Shown: positions 1 to 7,734 of the stretch, piece after piece
Layout: each line of letters begins with the position of its first letter
How positions within the stretch are numbered: the first letter of the stretch is position 1
Source: JAAZNO01 sp012798275
GTDB lineage: Bacteria > Chloroflexota > Anaerolineae > B4-G1 > SLSP01
NCBI GenBank assembly: GCA_035347995.1
Contig: DAOPQD010000073.1
Coordinates: forward strand, 1-16,035
Length of the DNA stretch: 16,035 bases
Direction: 5' to 3'
The notes under the pieces: model-generated
What the model saw: only the letters and a program-made list of their open reading frames with translations
Told to the model about the DNA's origin: nothing
The model's database searches: none
Program-made: the position numbers and the translations under genes

Positions 1-22
1 GAAAATCCCCCTCAGAACTGCC

Positions 23-1456
23 TCAGTACGCCCGGCCGAAGAGCGCCACTTCGTGAGCCTCACGACCCGTGTAGACGCACGTCCCGGTGCCACCCGGCTG
101 CTCCAACGGGATGCAACGGATGGTGGCCCTGGTCTCTTCCTTGATGCGCGCCTCGTCCTCGCGGTCGCCAGCCCACCAGGCGCGGGCAAAACCCGTCTCC
201 ACCGCCTCTTGAAGCTCCGCATACGTGCGCACGTCGTAAATGTGGCTGTCGCGGAAGGCGAGCGCCTTCTGGTAAATCGCCTGCTGAATGGTCGTCAGCA
301 AGCCGGGCACCGTCATCTCGATCTCCGCCGACGAGAGCAAGGTCTTGCCCTCACGGCCGGGTTGATCGCGGCGAGCGGCCATCACCGTGCCGTTAGTGAT
401 GTCGCGCGGCCCGAGCTCCAACCGCAGGGGAACGCCGCGCATCTCCCAATCATTGAACTTCCAGCCGGCAGAGGCCGTGTCGCGGTCATCCAGATGCACG
501 CGGCAGACGCGCTGTAACCGCTGACGCAGAGCGCGCGCCGCCTCCAGCACCGCCACCCGCTCGGCTTCCTTCCGCCAGATGGGGACAATGACCACCTGAA
601 TGGGCGCCAATCGCGGCGGCAACACCAACCCCTGATCATCACCGTGCGCCATCACGATGGCCCCGACCATGCGCGTGCTCAGCCCCCACGAAGTCGTCCA
701 GGCCAATTGCTGGACGTTGTTCTCGTCGAGGAATTTGATGTCGAAGGCCCTGGCGAAGTTCTGCCCCAGGAAATGGCTGGTGCCGGATTGCAGCGCCTTG
801 CCGTCCCTCATCATCGCCTCGATGGTGTAACTGGTCACCGCGCCGGCAAATTTCTCGCTCTCGCTCTTGCGACCGGGGAGCACGGGAATCGCCGCCTCTT
901 TGATAGCGAAATCGGCATACACGCCGAGCATCCGCAGCGTTTCCTCGACGGCCTCCTCTCGCGTGGCGTGCGCCGTGTGCCCCTCTTGCCACAGAAATTC
1001 CGCCGTGCGCAGGAACAGGCGCGTCCGCAGTTCCCAACGCACCACATTGGCCCACTGATTGATCAACAACGGCAAATCGCGGTACGACTGCACCCACTTG
1101 GAATACATGTAGCCGATAATGGTCTCGGAGGTCGGGCGCACCACCAACGGCTCGGCGAGCTCCTCCCCCCCGCCGTGCGTGACGACCGCCAGCTCCGGCG
1201 CGAAACCTTCCACGTGCTCGGCCTCTTTTTCCAGAAAGCTCATGGGGATGAACAAGGGGAAATAGGCGTTGACGTGCCCCGTCTCCTTGAAGCGGCGATC
1301 CAGCTCGTCATGGATGTGCTCCCAAAGCGTGTACCCATACGGCTTGATGACCATGCAGCCCCGCACCGGCGAATAATCGGCCAGATCGGCTTTCTGCACG
1401 ATCTCGTTATACCATTTCGAGAAATCCTCATGCTGTGGCGTCAAAAAATCGGCCAT
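23..1456 (-). CDS. proS: Prolyl-tRNA synthetase, archaeal/Thermus type (ProRS type 3)
   Basis: Class II aminoacyl-tRNA synthetase that charges tRNA-Pro in the cytoplasm. Complete at 477 residues, the size I know for the Thermus thermophilus enzyme and much shorter than the ~570-residue E. coli type with its editing insert. Visible: motif 1 region HVNAYFPLFIP (61-71), proline-pocket TSET (109-112), motif 2 R140-W-E through FLRTAEFLWQEGH (148-160), LQSGTSHFLGQNF (222-234) and motif 3 GLSTRMVGAIVMAHGDDQG (258-276). It ends in the C-terminal tyrosine typical of the family. Of the four zinc-ligand cysteines of the archaeal C-terminal domain only two are present (C448, C460), so the zinc site is probably lost. 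The ATG at 1456 is preceded by GAGGTG with 4-nt spacing and by a clear TATAAT promoter. Only 22 bases lie beyond the stop, too few to judge a terminator. Confidence 0.97.
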   Translation of the reverse strand: MADFLTPQHEDFSKWYNEIVQKADLADYSPVRGCMVIKPYGYTLWEHIHDELDRRFKETGHVNAYFPLFIPMSFLEKEAEHVEGFAPELAVVTHGGGEELAEPLVVRPTSETIIGYMYSKWVQSYRDLPLLINQWANVVRWELRTRLFLRTAEFLWQEGHTAHATREEAVEETLRMLGVYADFAIKEAAIPVLPGRKSESEKFAGAVTSYTIEAMMRDGKALQSGTSHFLGQNFARAFDIKFLDENNVQQLAWTTSWGLSTRMVGAIVMAHGDDQGLVLPPRLAPIQVVIVPIWRKEAERVAVLEAARALRQRLQRVCRVHLDDRDTASAGWKFNDWEMRGVPLRLELGPRDITNGTVMAARRDQPGREGKTLLSSAEIEMTVPGLLTTIQQAIYQKALAFRDSHIYDVRTYAELQEAVETGFARAWWAGDREDEARIKEETRATIRCIPLEQPGGTGTCVYTGREAHEVALFGRAY

Positions 1457-1485
1457 GTCGCACCTCGTCCGTCAGGAATGGGGCC

Positions 1486-1513
1486 ATTATACGCGAAGCT
1501 GCGCTTTTGGGAA
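1486..1513 (-). promoter_or_regulatory. Sigma70-type promoter of proS
   Basis: On the minus strand a perfect TATAAT (-10, 1486-1491) lies 16 bp downstream of TTCCCA (-35, 1508-1513, 4 of 6 matches). Initiation would fall near 1479, giving a short leader of about 22 nt that contains the GAGGTG ribosome site. The 90-bp gap before proS shows no terminator for the upstream metallophosphoesterase, so some read-through is possible. Confidence 0.65.
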
Positions 1514-1546
1514 GGGAACGCGCCTCCACGCTTCCACGTGCTCACG

Positions 1547-2236
1547 TCAAAACTGGCTGAGCCGTCCGAAGACGATGCCGGCAGCGTGCCACTCGATCAG
1601 GCGAAAGGGGTAGACGTTGACCACGTCGGTAGCGGCGTAGCGCGTGTGCCATGCCTGCGGGCCGTAGATATGCTTGTGCCCGTGAAGCAGCAGCCGCGGG
1701 CGACAACGGCGCATCAGGGGAAGCAAGGCCTTGAAGCCCAGGTGCGCCGGGTCCGGGCCGTCGTGAATCCCCGCGGGGGGCGCGTGCGTGATCAGGATGT
1801 CCAGATAGCGTCCGTAGCGCAGCCGGTTCCACGTCAGGCGCAGGGTCAGCCTGGCGACCCGCAGCGCCATCTCCCGCTGCGTCGCCTGATAGGGCGCCTG
1901 GGGCAGATAACGCACGCAACCTTCCAGGCCGGCGAGCAGCAGCCCACTGTGCCGCAAGCGCGCCGTGCGACGATCCAGGTTCTGCAGCCCGGCCGGCTCC
2001 GCGAGCACCCCCTCGCGGCCCTCTTCGCGGACGTCGTGATTGCCGTGCACGTAGCAGGCCGCGGGCGGATTGAGGGCGGTGACGAGAAAATCGAGATAAG
2101 AATAGGGCAGATCCCCGCAGCTCAGCAGCAAGTCCACCGGGCCCACCATTGCTTGGACCCGAGGCTGATACAGGATCCGTGCCGTCGCGTCGCTGACTGC
2201 CAGAATCCGCAAGGGCGGTGAAGCCGGGAAAGTCAT
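1547..2236 (-). CDS. Calcineurin-like metallophosphoesterase with altered motif I
   Basis: A 229-residue cytoplasmic protein (no signal peptide) with the calcineurin-like phosphoesterase motifs in order: SD16-A-T18 (motif I), CGD (40-42), GNHD (65-68), THAPP (150-154) and HGHKH (185-189). These are the usual dimetal ligands, except that motif I normally reads D-x-H and here the histidine position is threonine. I recall similar Chloroflexi proteins that also lack this histidine, so it may be a family trait rather than decay. The substrate cannot be told from sequence. The ATG overlaps the stop of the upstream MazG-like gene as ATGA, with no good Shine-Dalgarno, so translation is probably coupled. 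The pairing with a nucleotide pyrophosphohydrolase makes a nucleotide or phosphoester clean-up role possible, but this is inference. Confidence 0.85.
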   Translation of the reverse strand: MTFPASPPLRILAVSDATARILYQPRVQAMVGPVDLLLSCGDLPYSYLDFLVTALNPPAACYVHGNHDVREEGREGVLAEPAGLQNLDRRTARLRHSGLLLAGLEGCVRYLPQAPYQATQREMALRVARLTLRLTWNRLRYGRYLDILITHAPPAGIHDGPDPAHLGFKALLPLMRRCRPRLLLHGHKHIYGPQAWHTRYAATDVVNVYPFRLIEWHAAGIVFGRLSQF

Positions 2237-2553
2237 GTCCCGCCAGCCGGAGGCGTGCGCGGCCCAAAGCGGCGATAGTTCACCGCCAGTTTGTCCACGA
2301 TCGCCTGCTCCAGGTCTATGCCGGTGAGGTACGCCAGCTGCAAGAGGTAGAGCGCCACGTCCGCCAGCTCCTCCGCCAGCGCCTCGCTCTGCGCCTCCTC
2401 ACCCCACTGAAAATGCTCCAGGACTTCCGCGGCTTCGAGGGAGAGGGAAATGGCAATGTTGCGCGGCGTCTGGGCAAAAGGACTCTCGGGCTCATACCAG
2501 CCCATCGCGGTCACAAAGGCATTCATAGCATCGGTCAGCTCTTTGACATCCAT
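2233..2553 (-). CDS. MazG-like nucleotide pyrophosphohydrolase
   Basis: An all-alpha NTP pyrophosphohydrolase of the MazG/dCTPP1 superfamily; such enzymes hydrolyse (d)NTPs or damaged nucleotides to NMP plus PPi. With the chosen start it has 106 residues, the size of single-domain members. The metal-binding motif is visible as E40-A-A-E43 followed by E62-L-A-D65 (E-x2-E ... E-x2-D), then the helix LYLLQLAYLTGIDLEQAI and a closing NYRRFG. An upstream ATG at 2580 would add nine residues, but it has no ribosome site and would sit about 10 nt from the predicted transcription start. The ATG at 2553 has AAGGTG (2561-2566) at 7-nt spacing and is preferred. First gene of a two-gene unit with the metallophosphoesterase (4-bp overlap). 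Exact substrate (dCTP-like or general) is not predictable. Confidence 0.88.
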   Translation of the reverse strand: MDVKELTDAMNAFVTAMGWYEPESPFAQTPRNIAISLSLEAAEVLEHFQWGEEAQSEALAEELADVALYLLQLAYLTGIDLEQAIVDKLAVNYRRFGPRTPPAGGT

Positions 2554-2597
2554 TAGGGCGCACCTTGAGTGAATTTCCATGCACGGGGATCAGCCTT

Positions 2598-2625
2598 AGT
2601 ATACGGTAAAACCGGGCGCAGGCAA
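2598..2625 (-). promoter_or_regulatory. Sigma70-type promoter of the MazG-like/metallophosphoesterase unit
   Basis: Minus strand: TATACT (-10, 2598-2603) and TTGCCT (-35, 2620-2625) separated by 16 bp. The predicted start near 2591 lies about 38 nt upstream of the preferred ATG at 2553, supporting that start choice. It sits directly downstream of the pepA terminator. Confidence 0.6.
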
Positions 2626-2626
2626 C

Positions 2627-2656
2627 AAAAAGCCCCTCGCAGAACGTGCGAGGGGC
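2627..2656 (-). terminator. Intrinsic terminator of pepA
   Basis: A perfect 10-bp GC-rich inverted repeat (arms 2632-2641 and 2647-2656, 5-nt loop) is followed on the minus strand by five T (complement of 2627-2631). It begins 13 nt after the pepA stop and separates the ferritin-like/pepA transcript from the MazG-like unit. Confidence 0.92.
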
Positions 2657-2669
2657 CGGACCATCGCGA

Positions 2670-4172
2670 TCAGCCGTTCCAGCGGCGCAGCATCTCCACC
2701 AGCAAGCGCACGCCGAAGCCGGCGCCGCCCCTGGGAATGTAAGGGCGGTCGTCATCCGCCAATCCCTGCGCGGCCATGTCAATGTGAGCCCAGGGGATCC
2801 CTTCGGGGACGAATTTGCTCAGGAAAAAGCCCGCCGTGATGCAGCCCCCCGCCCGACTGCCGACATGGCACACATCCGCGACGTCGCTCTTGAGCTGCTC
2901 GCCGTATTCCTCGAAGAGCGGCATGGGCCAGACCCGGTCATAGGACGCCTCGCCGGCTGCCCGCAAGCGCGCCACGAGAGCCTCATCGCCCATGACCGCG
3001 GCCGCCGGCGTCCCCAACGCCACTGCCTGCGCGCCCGTGAGGGTAGCGATGTCCACGATCGCCTGCGGCTTGAACGTCCCCGCGTAGGTCAGCGCATCAA
3101 TGAGGAGCATCCGCCCCTCGGCGTCGGTGCTGTGGATTTCCACCGTGAGTCCCTTGAGGGATTTGACCACGTCGCCGGGCTTGCTGGCAAGCGCATCGGG
3201 CATGTTCTCGGTGAGCGGCGCCAGGCCCACCACGCGCAGCGGCAGGTTCAACTGCGCCGTTGCATACAGCGCGCCAATCACCGCCGCTGCCCCCGCCATG
3301 TCGTCCTTCATCTTCCACAAATCCTGCGACGGCTTGATAGAAATGCCGCCGGAGTCGAAGGTGATGCCCTTGCCGACCAGGACCACCGCGGGCAGATCCT
3401 CGCGGCCAGCGTTGTGCTCCAAAATTACCATCTTCGCCGGCTCGCCGCCGCCCTTGTTCACCGAAAGGAAGGCGCCCATCCCCAGCGCTTCGATCTCCGC
3501 CTTCTCCATGATGCGGCACTGCAGTCCCACAGCTTCCGCCAGGGTCCGCGCCGTCTCCGCAATCGTGGAGGGCGTAGCGAGATTAGCGGGGCGGTTGATC
3601 AGGTCCCGCGCCAGGCACGTCGCCTCGGCGATGACACGCCCTGCCGCCGCGCCCGCTTCGAGCGCCGCGAGCTTTGCCGGATCGAATTCCACCAGCGTCA
3701 GCGTCTCCACGTTGGGGCGCACGTCTTCCAGCTGGGTCTTGAGTTCCTGGTAGCGGTACAGCCCCAGAATCGTCCCTTCGACCATGGCCTGCGCGGCAGT
3801 CTCCATCTCAATAGCGCCGACTCCCGCGCCGTGAACGACCGTGTGGAGCTGCGTCACGCCCAGGTCGCGGGCCTTGCGCGCCGCCGTCGCCGCCGCCTGA
3901 CGGATGCCTTCGACGGTGAATTTCTCCGCCTTGCCCAGCCCGACCACCAACACGCGCCGGGCCGGCAGGCCTCCCCCCGGATAGAGCACCGCCACTTCGT
4001 TGCGCTTGCCGCGGAAATCGCCGGCGGCGATCAGCGCCTGAATCGCGCCGCCGAGCGCCGCATCCACCGCCCCGGTCGCGCCGTCCGGCGCCGTCACCCC
4101 TTCAAAAAGATTGACGACAATGGCCTGGGCTTCCTGATCCTGGATCTTACCTACCGTGGTCTGTATTTGCAT
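2670..4172 (-). CDS. pepA: Leucyl aminopeptidase, M17 family
   Basis: Dizinc (or dimanganese) cytosolic aminopeptidase releasing N-terminal residues from peptides; 500 residues, close to E. coli PepA (503). The N-terminal macro-like domain (about 1-160) is followed by the M17 catalytic domain. Ligands and catalytic residues seen: K268 and D273 in VGKGITFDSGG, K280 in ISIKPS, D291 in MKDDMAGAA, and D350, E352 and R354 in STDAEGR. The family signature is usually NTDAEGRL; here N is S and L is M, both mild changes. Translation could begin at a GTG overlapping the stop of the preceding gene (4196), but ATG 4172 with GAGGAG at 6-nt spacing is clearly better. It follows the ferritin-like gene by 20 bp and so is probably co-transcribed; a strong terminator closes the unit. 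Confidence 0.96.
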   Translation of the reverse strand: MQIQTTVGKIQDQEAQAIVVNLFEGVTAPDGATGAVDAALGGAIQALIAAGDFRGKRNEVAVLYPGGGLPARRVLVVGLGKAEKFTVEGIRQAAATAARKARDLGVTQLHTVVHGAGVGAIEMETAAQAMVEGTILGLYRYQELKTQLEDVRPNVETLTLVEFDPAKLAALEAGAAAGRVIAEATCLARDLINRPANLATPSTIAETARTLAEAVGLQCRIMEKAEIEALGMGAFLSVNKGGGEPAKMVILEHNAGREDLPAVVLVGKGITFDSGGISIKPSQDLWKMKDDMAGAAAVIGALYATAQLNLPLRVVGLAPLTENMPDALASKPGDVVKSLKGLTVEIHSTDAEGRMLLIDALTYAGTFKPQAIVDIATLTGAQAVALGTPAAAVMGDEALVARLRAAGEASYDRVWPMPLFEEYGEQLKSDVADVCHVGSRAGGCITAGFFLSKFVPEGIPWAHIDMAAQGLADDDRPYIPRGGAGFGVRLLVEMLRRWNG

Positions 4173-4192
4173 AGGTTGCTCCTCAAAAGGTC

Positions 4193-4674
4193 TCACAGAT
4201 GATCCACCGGCAACGCCGCCCGGCGCGTGATCACTTCGGAATAGGCGCTGGGGAACGATGTCATTAATCGCTGTACATGCTCATGCAACTGCACGCGCAG
4301 GAATTTACTGCTCGCCGAATCTTCGGGGAAAGTGGTCAGAAGCAATTCAAAAACCGCGTTGACTTCGGAGTTCTCGACCGCATGCGCCAGCTGGTACGCT
4401 TCTTCGAGGTCGCTCACCCTTCTGGCTCTCTCGATAATGTCCTCATGGGCATTCCTCTCGGCCTTCTGTAACATACACGGATCCGCAGGCGAGTCCAACA
4501 CCTCCGACGCCTGGAGCTCACGCAGCCGCTCCAGCGTGCGCGCATGGACGGTCTCCTCATGGGCCATCTCGTGCCAGAAGCGGGCCACTTCGGGGTACGG
4601 CGCGAAGCGTTGGGCCAAAATCAGGTACATCGCCTCCGCCGCATTTTCTGCCGCCGTCGCCAGGGTGAAAAGAT
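4193..4674 (-). CDS. Ferritin-like/rubrerythrin-family protein, 5' end lost in the assembly gap
   Basis: 159 residues are visible, beginning LFTLATAAENAAEAMY next to the N run. The preceding codon is NAT (Asp, Asn, His or Tyr), and family proteins often begin close to 'DLFTLA', so probably only a few N-terminal residues are missing. The fold signature is a helix with E9, then FWHEMAHEETVHA carrying E40-x-x-H43, a linker, and a second helix pair with E100/E103 and LHEHV (130-133). The second half-site is not a canonical E-x-x-H, so a full diiron centre is likely but unproven. Such proteins handle iron or peroxide; the specific role is unknown. No signal peptide is visible, though the extreme N-terminus is missing. 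It lies 20 bp upstream of pepA and is transcribed away from uvrA. An open frame continuing through the N run to 4870 is an artefact and was not used. Confidence 0.75.
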
Positions 4675-4774
4675 NNNNNNNNNNNNNNNNNNNNNNNNNN
4701 NNNNNNNNNNNNNNNNNNNNNNNNNNNNNNNNNNNNNNNNNNNNNNNNNNNNNNNNNNNNNNNNNNNNNNNNNN
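4675..4774. other. Scaffold gap of exactly 100 N
   Basis: The run is exactly 100 N, a conventional placeholder for a gap of unknown length. It removes the start, ribosome site and promoter of the minus-strand ferritin-like gene and the expected -35 position of the uvrA promoter. The true distance, and any extra gene inside, cannot be known from this sequence. Confidence 0.99.
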
Positions 4775-4786
4775 CGGCCATTTCCG

Positions 4787-4795
4787 TGTTATAAT
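4787..4795 (+). promoter_or_regulatory. Extended -10 promoter of uvrA
   Basis: TG (4787-4788), one base, then TATAAT (4790-4795) form an extended -10 element on the plus strand, 33 bp before the uvrA ATG. The matching -35 position (about 4767-4772) lies within the N run. Initiation near 4802 would give a leader of about 27 nt. No LexA-like box is visible in the 54 known bases, but upstream operator sites could be hidden in the gap. Confidence 0.6.
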
Positions 4796-4828
4796 GGCAG
4801 GTTGCAACAGAGAAAGGCAGTCTAAGAC

Positions 4829-7729
4829 ATGGTAAGTGAGATGCTGATCGTGCGCGGCGCACGCGAACACAATCTGAAAAACATCACGGTGGAGATCCCC
4901 AAAAACAAGCTCGTCGTCATCACCGGGCTATCCGGCTCCGGGAAATCCTCCCTGGCGTTCGACACCATCTTCGCCGAGGGGCAGCGACGCTACATCGAGT
5001 CGCTCAGCGCCTACGCGCGGCAATTCCTCGGCCAGATGAACAAGCCCGACGTGGAATCTATCGAGGGCCTCAGTCCGGCGATCGCCATTGACCAGAAGGG
5101 CGTCTCCCACAATCCGCGCTCCACCGTCGGCACCGTCACCGAGATTTACGACTACTTGCGGCTGCTCTACGCCCGCATCGGCGTGCCCCACTGTCCCCAA
5201 TGTGGACGCGCTGTGACCCGACAAAGCGCGCAAGAGATCGTGGACGCGATCCTCGGCCTGCCGCCGACCACGCGGCTGCAGGTCCTCGCGCCGCTGGTCC
5301 GCGGACGCAAGGGACATCATCGCCCCACCTTCGATGAGGTGCGCAAGCTGGGTTTCACGCGCGTGCGCGTGGACGGGGAAACCCACGAACTCGACGAGGT
5401 CCCAGAGCTCGATCGCTACAAGCTCCATGACATCGAGGCCGTCGTGGACCGCCTCGTCGTCCCCGATCCCGAAGAGGATCCCGAGTCGGCCTACCGTGAT
5501 TTCGTCAGTCGCGTCACCGACTCCGTCGAAACCTCGTTGCGCCTGGGTGACGGGGTCATGATCGTAGAGGTGGTGCGCTCCCCTGCTCCGGAGGCGCAGG
5601 CGCCCGGCGATGTGCTCTTTTCGGAAAACCTCGCCTGCCCGGTGTGCGGCATCAGCCTGCCGGAAATCGAACCGCGCACGTTCTCGTTCAACAGCCCGCA
5701 CGGCGCCTGTCCCGCCTGTCAGGGGCTGGGCTACAAACTCGAGCTCGACCCGGCGCTGATCGTCCCCAATCCCGACCGCTCGCTGCGCGAGGGCGCCATC
5801 GCCATTGGCGTCGCCGAAGATCAGGAGAGCTACACCTTCCAACAACTGGAAAACGTCAGCCGGCACTACCACATTGACCTGGACAAGCCCTGGCGGGAGC
5901 TCTCCCCCACCGAGCAGCGCCTCATCCTTTACGGCTCGGGGACGGACGTCGTGCCAATGCATTTCGAGGGCCCCAACGGGGTCTGGGAGAGGCAGCGCCC
6001 CTACGAAGGCATCGTGCCCGGCCTGCAGCGGCGTTACGACGAGACCACTTCCGATTACATCCGCGCCAAGATCGAGGAGGCGATGAGCCGCACGCCCTGC
6101 AAAGAATGCGGCGGGACGCGCCTGCACGAGATCGCGCGCGCCGTGACCGTGGCGGGGGAAGCCATCCACGAAGTCTCCGCCTGGCCCGTGCAACGGTTGC
6201 AAGCATGGGTGGAACAGCTGCTCGAACCCGGCGGCCTGAGCCGCAAAGACGCGACCATCGCCGAACGCCCCTTGCGCGAGATCTACAACCGCATCACCTT
6301 CCTGGTGAATGTGGGGCTGGACTACCTCAGCCTCAGTCGCGCCGCCAACACGCTCTCCGGCGGCGAGGCGCAGCGGATCCGCCTGGCGACGCAGGTGGGC
6401 TCCCGGCTCACCGGCGTGCTCTACGTGCTCGATGAACCGAGCGTCGGCCTGCATCAACGCGACACCGCCCGCCTCATCCACACCCTCAAGGAGATGCGCG
6501 ACCTGGGGAACACGGTCCTGGTGGTCGAACACGACGATGAGACCATCCGCGCCGCCGATTGGATCGTGGATCTGGGGCCCGGCGCGGGCGAACACGGCGG
6601 CGAAGTCATCGTCGCCGGGCCGCTGGAAACCATTCTGGCGCATCCTACCTCGCAGACAGGCGCCTATCTTTCGGGGCGCCGCTGCATCCCCGTCCCCCAA
6701 CATCGGCGCCAGGGCAACGGCAAGGCGCTGGAGATTCACGGCGCGCGGGCCCACAATCTAAAAAACATCACCGTGCGCCTCCCGTTGGGACTGTTCATCT
6801 GTGTGACGGGCGTCTCCGGTTCGGGCAAAAGCACGCTGGTGGTTGAGACGCTCTATCAACGCCTGGCGCAGATTCTCAACGGCTCCCGCGAGCCGGCCGG
6901 CGAGGTAGATGACATCACCGGGCTGGAGTACCTGGACAAAGTCATCAACATTGACCAGAGTCCCATCGGGCGGACGCCGCGCTCCAATCCGGCGACGTAT
7001 GTGGACCTCTTCGGCCCCATTCGGGAGCTCTTTGCCGCGCTACCGGAATCGAAGATTCGCGGTTACAAAGCCGGGCGCTTTTCCTTCAACGTCAAGGGGG
7101 GCCGCTGTGAGGCCTGTCAGGGGCAGGGCACGCTCCGCATCGAGATGCAGTTCCTGCCGGAAGTCTACGTCCCCTGCGATGTCTGCCACGGGACGCGCTA
7201 CAACCGGGAGACGCTCCAGGTGCGTTACAAGGGGCTGAACATCGCCGAGGTGCTGGAACTGACGGTGAGCGAGGCGCTGGAGTTCTTCGCGCCCTTCCCC
7301 GCCATCGTCAAGCGGTTGCAGACGCTGAACGATGTGGGCCTGGGATACCTTCGCCTGGGGCAATCTGCCACCACACTTTCCGGCGGCGAGGCGCAGCGGG
7401 TCAAGCTCTCCAAGGAGCTCTCCAAACGCGCGACGGGGAAAACGCTCTACATCCTCGATGAGCCGACGGTGGGCCTTCATGCCGCCGACGTGGATCGCCT
7501 GATTCAGGTGCTCCAACGGCTCGCGGATGCCGGCAACACGATCCTGGTCATCGAACACAATCCCGATGTGATTAAAGTGGCCGATTGGATCATTGACCTG
7601 GGGCCGGAAGGGGGGGACGCCGGCGGCGAGGTGCTCGCGGAGGGCACGCCCGAAACCGTGGCGGAAGTGCCCGCCTCATACACCGGGAAATACCTCCAGC
7701 GCTGGTTGCGCGGCGACTGCAATGGCTGA
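4829..7729 (+). CDS. uvrA: Excinuclease ABC subunit A
   Basis: Damage-recognition ATPase of nucleotide excision repair, acting as a dimer that loads UvrB on DNA. 966 residues, slightly longer than E. coli UvrA (940), and complete. Two ABC modules are visible: Walker A GLSGSGKSS (33-41), zinc module with C270, C273, C294 and C297, signature LSGGEAQR (509-516) and Walker B D535-E536; then Walker A GVSGSGKST (661-669), zinc module with C760, C763, C783 and C786, signature LSGGEAQR (850-857) and Walker B D877-E878. The UvrB-interaction region lies after CPQC (about 122-125). Start choice is open between ATG 4829 (AAAGG at 11-nt spacing) and ATG 4841 (MLIVRGAREHNLK); neither has a strong ribosome site. 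It converges on the LysM gene, ending 5 bp from that gene's stop, with no clear terminator between them. Confidence 0.98.
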   Translation: MVSEMLIVRGAREHNLKNITVEIPKNKLVVITGLSGSGKSSLAFDTIFAEGQRRYIESLSAYARQFLGQMNKPDVESIEGLSPAIAIDQKGVSHNPRSTVGTVTEIYDYLRLLYARIGVPHCPQCGRAVTRQSAQEIVDAILGLPPTTRLQVLAPLVRGRKGHHRPTFDEVRKLGFTRVRVDGETHELDEVPELDRYKLHDIEAVVDRLVVPDPEEDPESAYRDFVSRVTDSVETSLRLGDGVMIVEVVRSPAPEAQAPGDVLFSENLACPVCGISLPEIEPRTFSFNSPHGACPACQGLGYKLELDPALIVPNPDRSLREGAIAIGVAEDQESYTFQQLENVSRHYHIDLDKPWRELSPTEQRLILYGSGTDVVPMHFEGPNGVWERQRPYEGIVPGLQRRYDETTSDYIRAKIEEAMSRTPCKECGGTRLHEIARAVTVAGEAIHEVSAWPVQRLQAWVEQLLEPGGLSRKDATIAERPLREIYNRITFLVNVGLDYLSLSRAANTLSGGEAQRIRLATQVGSRLTGVLYVLDEPSVGLHQRDTARLIHTLKEMRDLGNTVLVVEHDDETIRAADWIVDLGPGAGEHGGEVIVAGPLETILAHPTSQTGAYLSGRRCIPVPQHRRQGNGKALEIHGARAHNLKNITVRLPLGLFICVTGVSGSGKSTLVVETLYQRLAQILNGSREPAGEVDDITGLEYLDKVINIDQSPIGRTPRSNPATYVDLFGPIRELFAALPESKIRGYKAGRFSFNVKGGRCEACQGQGTLRIEMQFLPEVYVPCDVCHGTRYNRETLQVRYKGLNIAEVLELTVSEALEFFAPFPAIVKRLQTLNDVGLGYLRLGQSATTLSGGEAQRVKLSKELSKRATGKTLYILDEPTVGLHAADVDRLIQVLQRLADAGNTILVIEHNPDVIKVADWIIDLGPEGGDAGGEVLAEGTPETVAEVPASYTGKYLQRWLRGDCNG

Positions 7730-7734
7730 GCAGT

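Noticed and set aside
644..2221. Long plus-strand frame of 525 codons opposite proS and the metallophosphoesterase
   Set aside because: Composition is Arg/Pro/His-rich without any domain, and both opposing frames carry complete catalytic motifs. GC-rich antisense shadow.
4193..4870. Open frame crossing the 100-N gap with an N-terminus from 4775-4870
   Set aside because: The gap length is arbitrary and the supposed N-terminus lies over the uvrA promoter and start. Only 4193-4674 shows family similarity.
4928..6754. Minus-strand frame of 608 codons opposite uvrA
   Set aside because: No recognisable domain and fully antisense to the conserved UvrA ATPase modules.
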